From the NCBI GenBank assembly GCA_022539475.1, contig VCMS01000022.1, forward strand, positions 372,001-436,000: a stretch of DNA of 64,000 nucleotides. Reading direction: 5' to 3'. The position numbers were made by a program, and so were the translations under genes. Positions 40,122 to 50,173 of the stretch are shown here, in pieces (the first letter of the stretch is position 1; every line of letters starts with the position of its first letter). The DNA comes from Gracilaria domingensis (lineage: Eukaryota; Rhodophyta; Florideophyceae; Gracilariales; Gracilariaceae). A model generated the notes under the pieces. It did not search any database. It had not been told where the DNA came from and saw only the letters and a program-made list of their open reading frames with translations.

Positions 40122-40850
40122 ATGTCTGGTCCGCCTGCCCCGCCTCCACCACCGCCGCCGCCACCACCACCAGCTCCATCTGCGGGCGGTGGCACCGAAG
40201 ATATGGCCAGTGCCTTGTTCGCCGAGATCAATTCCCTTGGAGAAAAGGGCGCCCGCGCCGGTTTGAAGAAGGCTACCCGTGGTCCGGTCAATGAAGAGGT
40301 TCCCGCCACCTTCCAGCCGAAGCCGAAGCCGGCCGCTCCCGTGAAAACTACCACCGCGCCGGCCAAGAAGCCAGTGTGCGAGTTGTCTGGTAAGAAATGG
40401 TCTGTGGAATATCAGAAGGATAACCAAGAAGTCATAGTCGAGGTTGCCAGCATGAAGCATACAGTTTATGTGTACAAGTGTGAAAAGTCTGTCATTCAGG
40501 TCAAGGGAAAATGTAACTCTATTTCTATTGACTCGTGCAAGAAGGTCGATCTTGTCTTTGAAGACGCCCTTTCGCAGGTCGAGATCGTCAACTCTGATTC
40601 TGTTCGTGTGCAGTGCACTGGTAATGCTCCTAGCATCAACATTGATGGGTGCAACAGCGTTACCTACTTTATGTCCGAGGCTTCTGTGGAGAAGGCTATG
40701 GTTATCACATCAAAGAGTGCGGCTATCAATCTCATTCGCCCCAAACCAGAAGATCCGGATGATATTATCGAAACACCAATCCCGGAGCAATTCTGCACCA
40801 CATTCAAAGATGGTGAGTTTGTTACCGAGGCTGTTGACCACGATGACTAA
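40122..40850 (+). CDS. CAP: Short cyclase-associated protein (actin-monomer recycling)
   Basis: A 242-residue protein with only the C-terminal half of classical CAP/Srv2. It starts with a proline run (PPPPPPPPPP), then a WH2-like actin-binding stretch (MASALFAEINSLGEKG, residues about 27-42, with LKKATRG). A linker follows, then the beta-helical C-CAP/CARP domain (about 90-235), including VYVYKCEKSVIQVKGK, ISIDSCKKVDLVFE, and INIDGCNSVTYF. This domain binds ADP-actin and recharges it with ATP. The N-terminal helical-folded/oligomerisation half of animal, fungal and plant CAPs is absent; apicomplexans also have short C-CAP proteins. The ATG at 40122 is right before the proline run. Confidence 0.93.
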   Translation: MSGPPAPPPPPPPPPPPAPSAGGGTEDMASALFAEINSLGEKGARAGLKKATRGPVNEEVPATFQPKPKPAAPVKTTTAPAKKPVCELSGKKWSVEYQKDNQEVIVEVASMKHTVYVYKCEKSVIQVKGKCNSISIDSCKKVDLVFEDALSQVEIVNSDSVRVQCTGNAPSINIDGCNSVTYFMSEASVEKAMVITSKSAAINLIRPKPEDPDDIIETPIPEQFCTTFKDGEFVTEAVDHDD

Positions 40851-41360
40851 TCGTGTACGTTCATCAGTACTTGACTTTGTGTACTTCGAAGACTAGTGAT
40901 CATGACCAGCTCAATTAAAGCCCCCCTGACTTTGGAAAACCCTCCTCTTGCCGTTTTTTTCGGTACACCAACTTGTCTGGAATGTGTTTTCATAGAAAAT
41001 CTCATTGCAGCTCAAGAAGGTGCAGCGACCTCTTGTGCGATCGCCTCGGAGCCTCGGTCTAAACTGTGTACCGTTGGTACTCCATGGGAGTGCTACGGTG
41101 TGAAGGTTCACCTAAATATAGTATACTACTGCGAGGGCACCCATAATAAATGGATCCGACCGATCGATTTTCAAGAAACGAACTTTTATCTGTCATTTGG
41201 TTAGTCTTGTCGTCCGCCATAAAACACGAACATCAATCTTTTGTTTGATTGAGTCTTCCTATCCTGCGTGGGAACATATCAGACATAGAGAGATACTGCC
41301 CTTGGAATAATCGAAAATGACAACTCCTATATTCTTCCCAATGGAAACGGACCCAACGAG
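40851..41360. other. Intergenic, convergent 3' ends
   Basis: A 510-nt gap between convergent CAP and CYP38 genes, probably both 3' UTRs. A short plus-strand frame (40896-41204) shows no family resemblance. Confidence 0.4.
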
Positions 41361-42647
41361 TTACGTAACCAAGTTTTGAATCCCGTCAACAACAGTCGCC
41401 GAAACAATTCGGTCTCCTTTCTGAAGGCCTTTCAAGAAGTTTTCACCTTGCGTCGTGTACCCAAATACAGCCCATGACCCGTCCATTAAATTCCGCCCGG
41501 CAGGGGTCAAATCCGGTTCGAAGAGGAACCAAAAGAATTGACTTGACGCAGTGTTCGGCTCGAATTCTTCCCTAGCTAATGCCAGTGTACCATAAGACGT
41601 GAAAGGTAGGACAGTACTGCTAGTCCCGCGACCGTCCTCCTCTAGTGTGATGCCGTACGTCGGTTCGTTGTCCCCTCTGGCAAAAACTTCCAAGGGCACT
41701 TGCCGTATCTTCCCACTCTCCTTATCAACATATCCTTCTCCCTTTTGTGGCTTTCCACCTTGGATGACGAATCCGTCGGATCTGATTATCGCTGTCTCAT
41801 TGTAAAAGCCCTTGTTCACTAGGTCCACAAAGGTACCTGCGGAGAGAGGAGCAGAGTAACCATCCAACACAAGAGTCATTTTTCCTTCCTTGTATATGGT
41901 TCCTTCTATATCAAATGGTTCATCCTCAGCTTTCCTCACGACCAATTCCACAGTTGCACGTCCCAATAATCGCGGCAGAGTTAAATACTCTTCGGGTACT
42001 TTGAAGGGGAAACCTGTTACCATAAGTTCTTCTACCTTACCAATATTGCGTAGGACTTCTTTTGCATTTTTAATGAGCTTGTCTGCGTTTTTCTCGGTAA
42101 CAGCTGATTCAATCGCTGGTATTTGATCAGAAACCTTGGCCAATATCTGCGTCGCTTCGTCAATTCGCTCCTCGGGAACATCCATCAAGATTTTTCCAAC
42201 TTGATTGTTGAGAACCATCTGTGCCCGCTTAAGGTCATTGTCTATCTTGGGCCATTTCAAGCCACGGGTATCGTTAACCGCTGCTTCAAAACCTGCTTGC
42301 ACTTCGCGGACAGGTTTGTTGGATATCGGCAAAGACCATCTGAGCAAAGATTCCGGATCTTTAATGACATCCCCAGAGGCATTAAAGAAAGATGCCCCTC
42401 CGCCCTTTGCTGCAAGTGCTGGCGGAATGATTGGAACTTCAGACAGTTTTGAAACATCCATGGGAGAATTGGACAAGATAGATGCAGCTAAAACAGCAAG
42501 GGCAGCTGTGCCTGTGACGTTAACAAGTGGTCTTCCACCGGTAGCAACTACCGTTTCCCTTGTTCTCTTCATTGTGACAGTAGGCCGACAATTGAATCCC
42601 AGACGCCCGGGAACGGGAGACGAGAACGCTAGAGGTAGAGTCGCCAT
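41361..42647 (-). CDS. CYP38: Thylakoid-lumen cyclophilin CYP38/TLP40
   Basis: A 428-residue plastid protein with the CYP38/TLP40 architecture. From the ATG at 42647 it has a bipartite targeting leader: a transit peptide, then a hydrophobic Ala-rich lumen signal (GTAALAVLAASILS). The helical N-terminal bundle follows (residues about 85-240; AQMVLNNQVGKILMDVPEERIDEAT). It ends in a divergent cyclophilin-like domain (about 255-425; VLDGYSAPLSAGTFVDLVNKGFYN, SQFFWFLFEPDLTPAGRNLMDGSWAVFGY in parts). In plants it is needed for photosystem II assembly and has little or no isomerase activity. Confidence 0.93.
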   Translation of the reverse strand: MATLPLAFSSPVPGRLGFNCRPTVTMKRTRETVVATGGRPLVNVTGTAALAVLAASILSNSPMDVSKLSEVPIIPPALAAKGGGASFFNASGDVIKDPESLLRWSLPISNKPVREVQAGFEAAVNDTRGLKWPKIDNDLKRAQMVLNNQVGKILMDVPEERIDEATQILAKVSDQIPAIESAVTEKNADKLIKNAKEVLRNIGKVEELMVTGFPFKVPEEYLTLPRLLGRATVELVVRKAEDEPFDIEGTIYKEGKMTLVLDGYSAPLSAGTFVDLVNKGFYNETAIIRSDGFVIQGGKPQKGEGYVDKESGKIRQVPLEVFARGDNEPTYGITLEEDGRGTSSTVLPFTSYGTLALAREEFEPNTASSQFFWFLFEPDLTPAGRNLMDGSWAVFGYTTQGENFLKGLQKGDRIVSATVVDGIQNLVT

Positions 42648-44085
42648 CGCCTTTTTCTCCTCAAGCACTAGCTGGGGGCGTAGATTGTATAGTTTCTAGA
42701 AAGATGAGCCGTGTACCGACGTCGATAAATCCCTGAGTTGGAACGCAGAGAGAAAGAAGCTATTGCTGCCGGACGGCATGCGGCACAACGAGGGTTGAAT
42801 CAGGAGAGTTCAGACAATGTAACTCTGCTATCGTTGAGGTTGGGCGCGCTCAATGGCGTTGAACGGCAGGGTTGTTCGGTCTTGGACCGCCTGCTTTCCA
42901 TACAAATTTGTATCTGAAGTTGTATCTGGGGAGTTTGTGCCGCTGGGCTCAAGAATCGTTTCGATCTCGTCAACCACTAAAATCAAACCAATCGTCGAAA
43001 GTGCCACGTATTCAGAAAAAGCAAGACTACCGTCTACCCATCCATGCGCGCTGGATCGTCAACACACGACAGGGCTTGCACATTTGCAGTACACCCCAGT
43101 GTACTACACTGGTGCCCAGGTTTCTGCATGGAGATGCAGCTGAGATTCCGAGCAGTATCATGCTGGATCATCAATGATTCATCATGCTACAAGCATGTGT
43201 GTCGTTTCTCATTTCTAAATGCCAACATGCTGAGTTTCACTGCCTACCATACTTCCAGTAACTCATGAACAGTTCGCATTCTGGGCAATGTCAACAGGTG
43301 CTTTCCATACACCACCTCGAAGCCAAGCTGCGTCAAGAAAGCCGGAGGATCCATGGTGAAACTGAAACAGGCGGCTCGCGAGTACTCAAGAGGGTTAGAA
43401 TCCTCCAAAGCTGAAGAGTTGGAAAGCTGTCCATAATACCTATGAACCGAAGAAGATTCTCATGGTGTTTTGTGCTTTCGGCCAAACTAACTTGCCTCTG
43501 CATCTGGTAGTTATCTGTTCCACTGCGAGAATAGCAACGGATCGTCGATCTGAAGAGAACGAGTAAATTCAGGGAACACACCTCACTGTGAAGCTGAGAT
43601 TACCTCTCACACGATCTGTAACGATTCCCATGTGTTTCCCTCAGCTGATAAAAGCGGCTTTATTCCGTGCATTTCCTCACCGAGGAATCCTCAACTGGCA
43701 AGGGAATTACATAACTACTTAAAGTGGAAAACGAATCGCGTCTTCTCGTATCTGGTTGCTCGTCTGTGTGTCTACGTCGGTTGCCTTCAAGATGTCTTTA
43801 TCATAACAATAATATGTAGGCGCTCTGTGCAACTGAGCTGGGACTAACCACAATGTGAAGTGACTAAGTGACAATGACAAATTTATACAGCGTTGTCTGC
43901 TCCCCGTTGACGCATGCTTTGGCTTATTCTTGAAGCCGTGAAAGAACAATATGCGATACTCTTGTAGAGTGATCTCCTCAGATAACAATGATACAGATAC
44001 GTGCTCGCCTTTCCGCATGACATATCCTTGTAATATATTGTAGTACGTAGTTGCTGCTACCACTGGGACAGCCATGGTTAGCACA
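42648..44085. other. Intergenic region
   Basis: A 1.44-kb gap with short open frames only. A 17-nt odd palindrome lies at 43096-43112 (CCAGTGTA-C-TACACTGG). I see no transposon signature or RNA gene. Confidence 0.4.
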
Positions 44086-44679
44086 TCAGTACCAAGCATT
44101 TGTTGGTATTTCAGTGAACAGTTTAACGACAAGTTCTATTGCCGCATATCCAAGGCATACGTATAGAAGCATAGTGACGACGATGAGACCCCAGCCAGTG
44201 GGAGAAATGTGTGTGTCGCTGTCCAGCAGTTTTGTTCCGAAAACAGCATCAAACTCCATGAATGTTCTTTGTAAACGTTCGTAACTTTCATCCATCTCTT
44301 TATCGGTCTTCTTCGATTCAAGCATCATCCTCTCACGACGAGCCTTTATACCTTCATACCACTCCCACCGGGAAACGCTGGTACCGATCCATTGCTCAGC
44401 CATGGTGTCCATCTCGTTGAACGTTGCTTCTGCTTCTGCAATGATTTTCTTGTTTGTTTGACTTAGACCCCATTGAGAAGCTACAGATTTAGGCGCGTGC
44501 GTTTGCCGTTGTTGCGCATCAGAATTTTCTTCGTTGTTGTTGGAAGGGAGGCATGCTTGCGGCTGTACATGTCGGGTAAACGCAGCGGGACGAAGAGATG
44601 TTGAAGTTGTGGACACGAAGCGGTGCGGGTGCCGCGAGAAAGCCAGAGGATTGGAGACCTGAAACGTCGGCAAATTCAT
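44086..44679 (-). CDS. Small probable plastid membrane protein, unknown
   Basis: I do not recognise this 197-residue protein. From the ATG at 44679 it begins with a Ser/Thr/Arg/His-rich leader of about 45 residues with almost no acids, typical of plastid or mitochondrial targeting. A hydrophilic, Glu/Lys/Arg-rich helical part follows (NKKIIAEAEATFNEMDTMAEQW and SRWEWYEGIKARRERMM in sections). It ends with one strong transmembrane helix (GWGLIVVTMLLYVCLGYAAIEL, residues about 162-184). The frame continues further upstream without a better start, through GC-rich Cys/Arg-rich codons that look like promoter. Divergent from KEA3, so possibly co-expressed, which is inference only. Confidence 0.65.
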   Translation of the reverse strand: MNLPTFQVSNPLAFSRHPHRFVSTTSTSLRPAAFTRHVQPQACLPSNNNEENSDAQQRQTHAPKSVASQWGLSQTNKKIIAEAEATFNEMDTMAEQWIGTSVSRWEWYEGIKARRERMMLESKKTDKEMDESYERLQRTFMEFDAVFGTKLLDSDTHISPTGWGLIVVTMLLYVCLGYAAIELVVKLFTEIPTNAWY

Positions 44680-45318
44680 CCTTTTCCAGTTGCAGTTTCC
44701 GCAGCAGGGAGAAGCTGTTGAGCCACCGTGGCTGGTAGGGGGCCGAAGTCGGAGGAGGCCCGGAGAGAGTGAGCAGCAACAAAAATAGCGAAGTATCAGG
44801 GCGGAGGTGGAACAGCCCTGGACGCGGCAGATTTGCTGGAAAACGTCGACACGAAGTATCGGTGATTGGCAGCAGCAGCGCAGATTTTCGCAGCTGTGCC
44901 AATGCAAGCTGCCCACGTTTCTGCGTTGATTTGCATGCGACGTTGCTCTCTGGTGCCGCGTGCGTCGCGGAGCGGCACGTGCTGCCGTGGCGCCGATCGT
45001 GAAACGGCACCTCTGCTTTTTGGAGTCTTTTCGCACGGCGATTGCGCGCCGTACAGGTCCAGACAGCGCCGCCACGGCGCTGTGAGCATCGTTCTTGCGC
45101 ACGAGCGCGGGCCATTGACCTCATGCTTCCCGCAGTTCACCCCGTGCCCTACGCCGTCAACGTCTGTCGTCGCTCTGTCTTGCATCTCAGGCAACAGTGG
45201 TTGCGGACCGTGACCGCCATCCTTCGTCAGTGAATGTTCTTCGTAAAAGAGTTTTCAGGAGACGCAGTTGAGGCTGCTCAATACAACGCGCTTCGCTGCT
45301 CGTGTGCAATCCAGAACG
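44680..45318. promoter_or_regulatory. Divergent promoter region with GC-rich stretch
   Basis: A 639-nt spacer between the small membrane protein and KEA3, GC-rich at about 44880-45180. Overlapping frames on both strands look like composition effects. Confidence 0.4.
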
Positions 45319-47526
45319 ATGCCGACCCCATCAGCCGTGCTGAAGGTCTTTCTGCCTAGCTTCTCTCCCGCATACGTTCTTGCCCCTCACTCTGTGCAGG
45401 CCACAAGATATGGCTCTTCGTCTGCTGTAAAGAGGCCACGATCATGTTCCCATTTGCAATCCAGAAGGAGCTGTTTTATTCCACGCTTAAACCGTTCCGG
45501 GAACCGCGTGCCCATCCCCAGAAGAAAGACTGCCAAGCGCGCCACCCCGACTGCAGTAGGACTGGATTCCACTGTGCAAGGTGGCTTAAATGAGGCCTTG
45601 GAATTGCTCGCGGCCACAACAATAACAATTCCTATATTCAGACGTCTGAAGCTGTCTCCAATTTTGGGCTTTTTGTTGGCGGGCGTCGTGCTTGGACCTT
45701 ACGGTACACGTCTTATAAAAGATGTCGAAGATATCAGAACACTTGCTGACTTTGGTGTACTATTTCTCCTTTTCGAGATGGGTCTGGAATTGTCACTTGA
45801 CCGCTTGAGGAAGCTCCGTAAATATGCATTTGGTATGGGCCTCTTTCAAGTCATTGTAACATCCCTCGTGTTGGGTTTGGGAGCCTATGCTATGGGTGGA
45901 ACTGTAGCTGAGAGTGCAGCTGTTGGCTCAGCATTATCTCTTTCATCTAGCGCTTTCATTCTCCAAATTCTTGCTGAGAAAGGGGAGCGACAGTCTCGGG
46001 CTGGAGTTGCCACATTTGGCATTCTTCTGTTTCAAGATATCGCTGTTGTTCCTCTGTTAGTTCTGGTTCCGCTTCTTGGTAACACCACACGCCTCGACTT
46101 ATCCCATCTTGGTGATGGCGCAGTTCCTGCCATTCGGGAGGGCGCGAAACACCTGATCTCGGTGCTTGGCACTCTTAATTTTATTGTTCTCGCTGGAGGT
46201 GCTTTCTTGAAACGAGTATTCCGTATTGTGGCAGATAGTCGCAGCTCTGAGGCATTCACTGCAACGGTACTGCTCACGGTTTTAGGGACTGCTATGTTTA
46301 CCGAAGAACTCGGTCTCTCTATGACTATGGGTTCATTCTTAGCCGGAGTGCTTCTAGCGGAGACGTCCTTTCGTTCCCGAATCAAAATTGATTTGGAGCC
46401 ATTCAGAGGGCTCTTTCTAGGTCTCTTCTTCATTACCACTGGCATGTCTCTCGATGTCTCTTTGTTTTTCACGGAACCCATCCAAGTCAGCTTTCTCATT
46501 GCTTCCTTGGTTTTCTGGAAGACGGCAATATGTACTCTTATCGGTCTCCCGTTCGGTTTGTCACTAGCAGAGTCGTTGCGGGTAGGTCTTTTACTAGCAC
46601 AAGGTGGTGAATTTGCTTTTGTTCTTTTTGCGCTTGCGAACAAGCTCGGGTTTTTGCCCGATGATGTTAACTCGTTCTTGGTAACGACAGTTGTCGCCTC
46701 GATGTCCTTAACGCCTGTTTTATATGAAAGTGGCAAATGGCTCGGGCGTCAAGTAGATAAGGTTGTTGAGTCTTCTGGGGGAACAGTAACAACAGAAGCC
46801 ACAATACAAGAAGTGGCTGAGCCAGAAAGCAATTTCGTGCTCATCTGCGGATTTGGACCTGTCGGGAGAGTTGTGGGTAGAATGCTTTCTAGGAAGTTTA
46901 TTCGCTGGGTTGCTATCGATATTGACGTGAACCGTGTAAGAAGAGCCACTGAGTCAAATCTTCCAGTCGTTTACGGTGACAGCAACAGGCCTGTCGAATT
47001 CTTAGAGGCGAACGGTCTTTCTACTCCAAGCGCGTTTGTAATAACAATTTCCGACGATGAACAAGTTGACGACACTCTTGGTGCAATAAGATCGTGTTTT
47101 CCAGACAGACCAGTATATTTGCGTGCGAAGAATGTGCAGCAACAGAAGGAATATTTGCGTCGTGGAGCACGAGCTATGTATCCGGAGTCCTTTGAGACAA
47201 GTTTGCAACTAGGTCAAAGTGTCTTAGAGGGCTTCAATACCTCAAAAGTAGATATAAAGTCGATCAAGGCAGAGGTCAGAGGAGATAGTGGTCTGGAAGA
47301 AGCGTTTGAAGAATATGAAGAATGGTATAAGAAGAACATTCGTAATCCGGGGGATGTACAAGATCATGACGAAACAGAGGGAGCCGAGGAAACTAAAACA
47401 GTCATCAGAGAGAACAGTTCCGCCAACGTGGTTTTGGTGCAGCAAAACACGGTACGGCGCAACGACGACGGTGAATCCGTAATTGGTAATGGAATAGCAT
47501 CTTCCGTAGAAAGGACAGAGGCTTAG
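45319..47526 (+). CDS. KEA3: KEA3-like K+/H+ antiporter, plastid
   Basis: A 735-residue monovalent cation:proton antiporter (CPA2, KefB/KEA). In plants KEA3 sits in thylakoids, swapping lumenal protons for K+ and thereby tuning the proton gradient and photoprotection. A transit-like leader (about 1-80, Arg/Ser-rich) precedes about 12 hydrophobic helices. Hallmarks include ILGFLLAGVVLGPYGTR, FGVLFLLFEMGLELSLDRL (closer to KEA3 than to KEA1/2), LSLSSSAFILQIL, and FGILLFQDIAVVPLL. After the membrane domain comes a KTN/RCK Rossmann domain (about residues 510-640; LICGFGPVGRVVGRML, AIDIDVNRVR, VVYGDSNRPVEFLEANG), which binds nucleotides. The C-terminal 100 residues are acidic and low-complexity. 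Start at ATG 45319. Confidence 0.94.
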   Translation: MPTPSAVLKVFLPSFSPAYVLAPHSVQATRYGSSSAVKRPRSCSHLQSRRSCFIPRLNRSGNRVPIPRRKTAKRATPTAVGLDSTVQGGLNEALELLAATTITIPIFRRLKLSPILGFLLAGVVLGPYGTRLIKDVEDIRTLADFGVLFLLFEMGLELSLDRLRKLRKYAFGMGLFQVIVTSLVLGLGAYAMGGTVAESAAVGSALSLSSSAFILQILAEKGERQSRAGVATFGILLFQDIAVVPLLVLVPLLGNTTRLDLSHLGDGAVPAIREGAKHLISVLGTLNFIVLAGGAFLKRVFRIVADSRSSEAFTATVLLTVLGTAMFTEELGLSMTMGSFLAGVLLAETSFRSRIKIDLEPFRGLFLGLFFITTGMSLDVSLFFTEPIQVSFLIASLVFWKTAICTLIGLPFGLSLAESLRVGLLLAQGGEFAFVLFALANKLGFLPDDVNSFLVTTVVASMSLTPVLYESGKWLGRQVDKVVESSGGTVTTEATIQEVAEPESNFVLICGFGPVGRVVGRMLSRKFIRWVAIDIDVNRVRRATESNLPVVYGDSNRPVEFLEANGLSTPSAFVITISDDEQVDDTLGAIRSCFPDRPVYLRAKNVQQQKEYLRRGARAMYPESFETSLQLGQSVLEGFNTSKVDIKSIKAEVRGDSGLEEAFEEYEEWYKKNIRNPGDVQDHDETEGAEETKTVIRENSSANVVLVQQNTVRRNDDGESVIGNGIASSVERTEA

Positions 47527-47992
47527 ACACATTGCAGGGTTTTCGCGCAATTTCTATATTAATACCAATGCAATGAATGAGCCTGGCATTCTTCAAGAGA
47601 ACTAGCAAGGCCGACTAGCTTACTCCTTTTTTCATGCAACCGACTAAGTGTACAAGTAGATGACGAATTTGATACATGTGTGTATAGTCTATCGTGGACC
47701 CATTTCCACAGATTTGGACAGAACTTTGTCTTTTGCGTCCTCCATGTCGAGATGGATGTTCTGGCTTCTGACATAAATTTTGCTTATTGGGCGATGTCTT
47801 GGTGACAATTGCAAACCATTGTGACTCATCAGAGTTTCTTCGCTTTCTATGTTGGCCAATTCCAAAGTCTGGATTCAAGGGATATTCTTTGGCTTTAGGA
47901 ATGTGTTTTCTCGTTAAGCTATAAAAGAGACAGAGGTTAAAAGAGGAGTGTCGACGTCGCGTCGTCGTGCTGAACCATTATTGAAGAAAGTA
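47527..47992. other. KEA3 3' flank
   Basis: Noncoding as far as I can see; probably 3' UTR and then the left boundary of LINE debris. Confidence 0.4.
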
Positions 47993-48390
47993 CCCCCCCC
48001 CCCCCCCGGCACTCGAAAAACTGATTTCTTTGCGAGAGGCTGAAGTAGCATTGTCGCAGTTGTATGTTGGACGTACCTCTTGTTTGCATCCGCTTGCGAC
48101 TTACTTGACAGGAAAGAAAGCAGTTGGCAAATGTCGCCCAGGTGTAATCAATGATGCTGAGCACTACGTATTACGGTGTCCGTTGAGGACTGCGTCGAGG
48201 ATGATATGCTTGCCACCCCGTCACGATCGTCGGAGAATGAATGAGGCAGTCTGAGGCTTAATTCGAAAATGGCCACAAAGAGTGTTGGGTTTTCTAGTGA
48301 AAGAGCGTTTCTTTCAACAGAAACGCTCTGCAGTAAGTACGAATTAGACTACTGCGCCCGTATTAGAGAGAGAGGAATGTGTTGTGCAAT
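47993..48390 (+). mobile_element. LINE C-terminal fragment with 3' hairpin tail, type B
   Basis: After a 15-C run (47993-48007) the plus strand encodes a broken ORF2 end, LREAEVALSQLYVGRTSCLHPLA and HYVLRCPLRT, equivalent to the 24.0-kb fragment, closing at about 48254. The tail follows: RKWPQRVLGFL-like codons, a perfect 10-11-bp hairpin (AGAGCGTTTC...GAAACGCTCT, about 48300-48326), a degenerate 'gcccgtattag' and a GAGAGAGA run ending near 48373. The same tail layout occurs at 32.2 and 33.3 kb. Confidence 0.75.
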
Positions 48391-49534
48391 AGACGAAGAA
48401 ATGTGTACCATGTACTTTTGGTGCCTATTGACTGAAAATCTTGCAACAGGCATCTTACTTTTTCTCTTTACGAATAGCCAAGGGTTGCAGAAAGAAGAAG
48501 TTTGTGCCGTGCCGAGCAGGGATAGGAACAATCCGATTGCTGGAGATTGCATCACTTGCAATCAATCTGGGAATCAAACGAGTTTGTGCGTAGACCTGCA
48601 ATCTCGATGGCGATTCCGAAAGTTCTCTGCAATCTAGATTGCTGTGTATTTCCTTCACGCAATCAGGAATTGCGAGGTGCAATCGCAATCGATTGCGTCG
48701 CATCCCTGCTGCTGAGCCAGGGTCGTTGGGCTCTCTTCCTCTAAAAGGGAAACATTGCAGATTCAATATTGTGATATTACAATATCTATTGTTCTTTGTT
48801 TTTCTGTTTTATTATGAGCACGTACTTCTACTTTCTTCTGAAGCGAGGAGTTTGCTAAGGAACCCCACTAAGTATAGTTCTTATGTCAATAACGTAGCTA
48901 CAAACTACAAAACTGTACTTTCTGAGCCACTCTTTCGTTCCAGAAGAAAGAAAGGCATTGACATCTATGGTTCTGTCGTCTGGGTGAGCATTTCATGTTT
49001 TTCGCAGTTGAAGAGTAAAAAGGTTCGTATTTCGTCAAGCCATAATAATCAGGGGCATTCTTGTTATCCCTATGTCCTATAACCAACACAAGCGGAACTC
49101 GAAGCCTTTGAAGCTGAGGAGCTTTGTAGATAGGTACGACTGGGGTTGGAATCAGACAAATTTTCCTTTCTTCTCGGACAAATGCATGCGTGAACGTTTA
49201 ACCTATATGCAATGATAGGCCAATAGAATTAGTCTAAGTCCACTTGTCTACTTCCCATTGGGTTCTTTCTCTCTCTCAGACCTTGTGTACCAAAACTTGA
49301 TTCTCTCTACCAGAGCTGTGCAGAACTCGGAACTATTTACCTGGGCCGACGTCGACGTGCTCACGATGGATCTCGGAGGCAAGGTCGTAAATTGTTCTGA
49401 GGGGGTTTGGTTCTTAGAGATTTATCTGCGTGCAACGTCTCCACTGATTTGAAATTGGTCCCGAAGTACAAGTCTTCAAGAGCCCAAATCTCTCGATCTT
49501 CTTTGGCGAAGCGAGTGTTGACCAGCTGTGACTA
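48391..49534. other. Intergenic region with hexamer array
   Basis: A gap of about 1.1 kb before AK6. The notable content is the GCAATC/GATTGC array at 48535-48696 (separate entry). The rest has short frames only. Confidence 0.45.
48535..48696. repeat. Clustered GCAATC/GATTGC hexamers
   Basis: Ten exact copies of one hexamer, counting both orientations, in 162 nt. GATTGC starts at 48535, 48545, 48637 and 48691; GCAATC starts at 48558, 48598, 48629, 48659, 48679 and 48685. Spacing is irregular, so this is not a simple tandem repeat. Confidence 0.85.
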
Positions 49535-50173
49535 ATGAGTCCTGGTCTGTCACGTAAAGCGGATGAATCTGCTAATGGATTGGAAGAGTCACGAGAATGG
49601 AGGCCAGTTCGACCCAACATGGTAGTTACAGGCACCCCCGGGGTTGGGAAGACAACCATCAGTCGCGAACTGGCACAGGAGCTTGGAATGAGGCATATTG
49701 AGGTTGGAGCATTCGCTCGAGAACGGAATCTGCTTGCGGACCACGACGCGTTGCACGAAGCGTTCTACATGCATGAGGATGCTGTATTAGATGAGTTAGA
49801 GCCGCTCATGGCAAATGGGGGCATCATCCTCGACCATCACAGCTGTGATTGGTATCCTGAGAGATGGGTACAAATGGTAGTTTGTTTAAGAGCAAGTACT
49901 GAGGCACTCTACGACAGACTTGAGGCACGTAGGTACTCACGTCAGAAGCTTGACGAAAATATGCAAGCGGAGATCATGCAAGTTGTTCTAGACGAGGCTA
50001 TTTCATCATATCCTCGAGTGCCCGTTATAGAACTACGAAATGATACGGAAGAGCAGATGCTTACAAACATTAACGAATTGAAACGGGTATGGAGACCAAT
50101 CCTGCGACGCTATCAGACTCCAAACGGTAATACAACAGACCACATCGACGCCATTAACGGAGCTGTTCCTTGA
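49535..50173 (+). CDS. AK6: Adenylate kinase 6 / Fap7 (hCINAP)
   Basis: A 212-residue nuclear ATPase/adenylate kinase of the AK6/Fap7 family, which helps finish the 40S ribosomal subunit through Rps14. The P-loop VVTGTPGVGKTT sits at residues 30-41. The family's DHHSCDWYPERWV block follows (about 106-118), then CLRASTEALYDRLEARRYS and the KLDENMQAEIMQVVLDEA helix. An N-terminal extension of 28 hydrophilic residues precedes the usual start, making it longer than the human protein (172 residues). A second Met just before the P-loop is an alternative start. Its end lies about 230 nt from the convergent RIO1 gene, another 40S maturation factor. Confidence 0.94.
   Translation: MSPGLSRKADESANGLEESREWRPVRPNMVVTGTPGVGKTTISRELAQELGMRHIEVGAFARERNLLADHDALHEAFYMHEDAVLDELEPLMANGGIILDHHSCDWYPERWVQMVVCLRASTEALYDRLEARRYSRQKLDENMQAEIMQVVLDEAISSYPRVPVIELRNDTEEQMLTNINELKRVWRPILRRYQTPNGNTTDHIDAINGAVP

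Noticed and set aside
44680-45102. N-terminal extension of the small membrane protein
   Set aside because: Cys/Arg-rich codons in a GC-rich promoter; the ATG at 44679 begins a typical targeting leader instead.
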